DNA from: Burkholderiales bacterium | GTDB taxonomy: Bacteria > Pseudomonadota > Gammaproteobacteria > Burkholderiales > Burkholderiaceae_C | Direction of reading: 5' to 3' | DNA length: 64,000 bases | NCBI GenBank assembly: GCA_947381415.1 | Contig: CANCVB010000003.1 | Location: forward strand, 62,001 to 126,000 | Part shown: positions 60,570 through 64,000 of the stretch, piece after piece | Layout: each line of letters opens with the position of its first letter | How positions within the stretch are numbered: position 1 is the stretch's first letter | Program-made: the position numbers and the translations under genes | The notes under the pieces: generated by a model | What the model saw: the letters and a program-made list of their open reading frames with translations, nothing else | The model's database searches: none | What the model was told of the DNA's origin: nothing

Positions 60570-61352
60570 ATGAAGCCTGACCTGGCCGCCCCTCTTGCCA
60601 GTGTCAATGTCAGCCCTTGGCACAAGCTGACATTTATTTCCGACTTGCATCTTCAACCGAGCCAAACCGCAACATTTGAGGTTTGGCAATCTGCCATGCA
60701 AAGGCTCGATACCGATGCCTTGTTTATCTTGGGCGATCTGTTTGAGGTGTGGGTAGGTGACGATATATTGGATGCGCCGGAGGGCGTGTTTGAGCGCCAA
60801 TGTTGTGAGGTATTGCAGCAGGTGGCCAAGCGGTTACCGGTGTTTTGGATGGTCGGCAACAGAGACTTCCTATGGGGCAGACAAGCAGCCCATGCAAGCG
60901 GCATGCAAACCCTGCAAGACCCTTGCGTTTTAGAAACGTCCCAGGGGCGATGGCTCTTAAGCCATGGCGACGCACTGTGCATTGCCGACACCGCCTACCA
61001 AGCATTTCGACAAAAAGTCAGATCGCAAGCTTGGCAAACCAAGTTTTTGTCTCAGCCCTTGGCCGACCGGCTCACGATTGCGCGAGACATGCGGGCACAA
61101 AGTGAAGCCTTGAAGCAGTCTCAAAGCGTTTGGATAGATGTCGACGATGCAGCCGCTTTGCAACTTTTGCAACAGCACAACGCCAGTGTGTTGGTACACG
61201 GTCATACCCACCAAGCGGCCTTGCATGTGTTGTCATCGCAACATCAACGCTTGGTGCTCAGCGACTGGGATGCCAGCGCCATGCCTGCTCGGGCACAGTG
61301 GCTGACATGGCAAAGCGGTCGAGGCTTTTCTCGCTCAGCCGTGCTGGGCTAA
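60570..61352 (+). CDS. lpxH: UDP-2,3-diacylglucosamine diphosphatase
   Basis: TFISDLHLQPSQ, LGDLFEVWVGDD, GNRDFLWG, LSHGDALC, VHGHTHQAALH. Confidence 0.95.
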   Translation: MKPDLAAPLASVNVSPWHKLTFISDLHLQPSQTATFEVWQSAMQRLDTDALFILGDLFEVWVGDDILDAPEGVFERQCCEVLQQVAKRLPVFWMVGNRDFLWGRQAAHASGMQTLQDPCVLETSQGRWLLSHGDALCIADTAYQAFRQKVRSQAWQTKFLSQPLADRLTIARDMRAQSEALKQSQSVWIDVDDAAALQLLQQHNASVLVHGHTHQAALHVLSSQHQRLVLSDWDASAMPARAQWLTWQSGRGFSRSAVLG

Positions 61353-61367
61353 CACAGACTGAAACAG

Positions 61368-64000
61368 TTATTTTTTCAGCAGCACTTTAAGCACCGCTTG
61401 TACCCGTTTGGCGCTTTCTTCCCCGTGAGGAGTAGCCAGTACCTGTGCGATGTCATGGGCCCAGGTTTGGGCGGGCCCAGCGTCATTTCGCTTGGTCAGC
61501 AACTGAAGTTGCAGCATGCGCCGCGCATCCACATAAGCCGCAGGCGTTGGTACCTCGGCCGCAATTTCCAAACGCAACAATGCCTGCTCGCCCGAGCCTT
61601 GTGGCGAGGTTTGCAAGGCTTTGACCCAATCCTGTCGTTGCTGCGCAGTTAGGCGCGCGCCCAACTCCTTGGCGGGCGGCAATTGATCGGGCTGGCGATG
61701 TTGCCAGGCACCCAACACATGCACCAAAGTTTCACCATGGGCTTGCATCGCAAGCTTGCGCAAGGCCATGTCTGCTTGTTCAAGTGCGTGTCGTTGCGCG
61801 CGAAAGGCGGTATCTCCCAAGCGCGGACCACGAGCTTCAAAAGCAGGTTTGTCGCGATACCCTGGGCGCGAAGCGTCAGGTGTGCGTCGGTTGTGGGCGT
61901 CACCACGATCGGGGCGGCGGGCACCCGCCTTGTCACCCGAACGACCCATGGGTGTGGGTTCGGTTTTCTTTTGACCAGGCCTGTCATCGCCGCGAACAGC
62001 CACCACTTTTTTGGCAACAGCAACAGGCTTGGGCGCTTCAAGGGGGGGGTCTTGCACAGGGTCGGCTGCTGGGGGTTCTTCTGTGATTGCAGGCAAGGTG
62101 GGTTCAGGCGTGGCTGCCACTGCGGTTTGCTGGTTTGCAGAAACCGCCTGCACATGCGCCATGGCTTGGCGAATGCCCGTCGCATCGCCCTGCGCGATGG
62201 CTTTTTCCAGCGCCTCAGCTGCAGCGATCACAGCCTTGTCATGCTCGGACAGGTCGTGGGTGGGTGGGGCATGGCGAGACTGGGTTTTGCGACTGAACGC
62301 CTCGTCCAAGGGTTGACGAAATGCGTCCCACAGCTTTTGTGCAAGTTTGCGATCAACAGGTACCGCCTGCGACTCGGCTTGCCAACGTTGTTGCAAGGCT
62401 TTGACGGCATCTATGCGCAGTTGGGGCGCTTCACCCAGGGCCTTGGCTTCTTCGATCATGGCTCGGCGCAGCGAAATGCTTTGGGTTTGCGCAAGCTCCA
62501 AAGCGGCGTGCGCTGCTTTGATGGCGGTTTTCCACTGGGTTTGCATGTCGGCAAACGCCTTTTCGCTGAGGTGGCCACTGTTGCGCCAACGCTCGGAAAA
62601 TTGATGCAAATCACGCGCTTGGGTTTTCCAATCGGTGTTGCTTTGGTGGGCCTGTGTCCATGCGGCCACTTCGGCCAACAAGGCCAATCGCCCTTCTTTG
62701 TGGGCGGCACTTTCAGCCTTGGCTTTTTCCAACCACGCCTGCACAAAAGGATAGGCTCGGTTACATGCTTGGTCAAAACGTTTCCACAGCCCGTGGTTGG
62801 GCAAGCCACCTTGATCGGTTTTTTTCCACTCTTCCCTCAACTGACGCAAGTTGTCTTGCAATTTGCGCCCGCCAACCGCAGGCACCCACTGGCTGTAGTC
62901 GACAGGGGTGGCTTCGACCGCCAAGGCAGCGCCCTCTTGCGCAACAGCCTCTTCGCTTTGCACTTGCGCAGTAGCGTCTGGCGCCGGCTGGTTGGGCGGC
63001 GGTTGCAACAAGGCTTCGGCTTTGGTGACCAGTTGCAATCGAATCTCATCCGCATGCTTGCGTTGCCACCCCTCCAATTCAGCGGCTGTGGCCAAAGCGG
63101 TTTGCACCTGTTGCGACAAAGCAGGTTCTAGCTGCAAGCCTTTGGTCTTGAGTGCCGCACGCAGTTGCGCAGCGGCACTGGACATGGCCTTGCTGTGCCC
63201 CAACGCCACCTCTTTTTCAAGCTGTTGCAACATGGCAGGCACTTGTATGGCGACCTGACTGGGTGGAGAAACCTCAGGCTTGGGCTTGGCCACGGCAAGG
63301 GGGGGAGTCGCCACATTTTCACCACGGGATTGACGTAGCTGATCCGCCCAAGCAGGTACGGCGGGTAAAGGCACACTGGGGTCTTGCGCAGCAGCTAGGG
63401 TTTGCGCCAAGGCAGCAGAGAAAGCCTCCCAGACCAAAGGCATGTGTTGCGTGGTTTCTGAGACCAATGAAGGGTATTTGGGGTCGACACTGGGCCAATG
63501 GGCATCGCTTTGCAAGGCTTCAAATTCGTTGTGCAAGCGCTTTAAGTCCGCTTGCAAAGCGGTTTGTTGCTCCAAGGCTTCTTGCCACAGCTTGGTTGAC
63601 AAGACTTCGATGCGTTGCGTCAGCAGCAGGGCTGTTTCGCGTTGAACTTGGGCTCGGTGTTCAAGTTCTTCCACATGTTTGATGCGCTCCGACAGGGCCT
63701 GGCGCAGACTCGTCAAAGGCTCACGTGACAAGGGCGCACCCGCTTTGGCTGCATCCCTTTGCCATGCCATCGCATCGACGACTTTGAAGGGGCTGGACTG
63801 CAACAAAAGTTGCGCTTTATCTGCCCATTCTTGGGCCAAGGTGTCTTGCGTTTTGGCACGTTTGATGTCGTCAAGTTTTTCGCGCAAAGGCTTGGCAGCC
63901 CCCTTGTCACGCGCGCTCATTTCTTTGAGTACTTGCTGCATCTGTTCGGGCGACGGATCGGTGGCCAACCAGTCACGCAGGCGCGCAGATCGCTCGCCTG
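61368..64000 (-). CDS. DUF349-like domain protein, truncated at window end
   Basis: Repeated W..A...G...E..LW..F...C coiled-coil units; frame stays open to the edge (GERSARLRDWLATDPSPEQ...). Confidence 0.8.
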   Translation of the reverse strand, partial: GERSARLRDWLATDPSPEQMQQVLKEMSARDKGAAKPLREKLDDIKRAKTQDTLAQEWADKAQLLLQSSPFKVVDAMAWQRDAAKAGAPLSREPLTSLRQALSERIKHVEELEHRAQVQRETALLLTQRIEVLSTKLWQEALEQQTALQADLKRLHNEFEALQSDAHWPSVDPKYPSLVSETTQHMPLVWEAFSAALAQTLAAAQDPSVPLPAVPAWADQLRQSRGENVATPPLAVAKPKPEVSPPSQVAIQVPAMLQQLEKEVALGHSKAMSSAAAQLRAALKTKGLQLEPALSQQVQTALATAAELEGWQRKHADEIRLQLVTKAEALLQPPPNQPAPDATAQVQSEEAVAQEGAALAVEATPVDYSQWVPAVGGRKLQDNLRQLREEWKKTDQGGLPNHGLWKRFDQACNRAYPFVQAWLEKAKAESAAHKEGRLALLAEVAAWTQAHQSNTDWKTQARDLHQFSERWRNSGHLSEKAFADMQTQWKTAIKAAHAALELAQTQSISLRRAMIEEAKALGEAPQLRIDAVKALQQRWQAESQAVPVDRKLAQKLWDAFRQPLDEAFSRKTQSRHAPPTHDLSEHDKAVIAAAEALEKAIAQGDATGIRQAMAHVQAVSANQQTAVAATPEPTLPAITEEPPAADPVQDPPLEAPKPVAVAKKVVAVRGDDRPGQKKTEPTPMGRSGDKAGARRPDRGDAHNRRTPDASRPGYRDKPAFEARGPRLGDTAFRAQRHALEQADMALRKLAMQAHGETLVHVLGAWQHRQPDQLPPAKELGARLTAQQRQDWVKALQTSPQGSGEQALLRLEIAAEVPTPAAYVDARRMLQLQLLTKRNDAGPAQTWAHDIAQVLATPHGEESAKRVQAVLKVLLKK

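Noticed and set aside
61683-63131. 482-aa antisense ORF over the DUF349-like gene
   Set aside because: Antisense shadow of a biased coding gene; no recognisable family.
1-64000. CRISPR arrays, transposases, prophage, rRNA
   Set aside because: No regularly spaced repeats, IS/transposase motifs, phage structural genes or rRNA sequence recognised in the read-through.

Overview
The window is a gene-dense, high-GC chromosomal segment. Gene content and order suggest a freshwater Burkholderiales/Comamonadaceae-like betaproteobacterium (inference from remembered families, no search run). Most of it is ordinary: DEAD-box helicase, sugar-acid catabolism genes with a CUT1-type sugar ABC transporter, pdxH, msrA, a TetR-controlled RND efflux system, pcm, a TolC-family protein, waaA/waaC/phosphomannomutase, ogt, bactofilin plus M23 peptidase, minCDE, formamidase/amidase, FadB/FadA-like genes, kdgT, a ten-gene liv-transporter/acyl-CoA cluster, lysC, tRNA-Ser, tilS, accA, cysS, two cyclophilins, lpxH, and a DUF349-like protein cut by the window end. 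The most interesting region is 51.8-53.4 kb. A visibly AT-rich 1.5-kb block sits at the 3' end of tRNA-Ser(GCU). It is flanked by an exact 14-bp direct repeat of that tRNA 3' end, carries one secreted orphan gene and several inverted repeats, and has no integrase. This looks like a cargo-only mini-island. Other leads are a bciA-like 8-vinyl reductase (a possible phototrophy marker) directly upstream of a mesaconyl-CoA-hydratase/CoA-transferase/acyl-CoA-dehydrogenase/liv cluster, an unlisted 56-aa ORF just before kdgT, a two-repeat Cys-containing secreted protein, and a convergent terminator whose two arms each hold a stop codon. No CRISPR, prophage, transposase or rRNA was seen.
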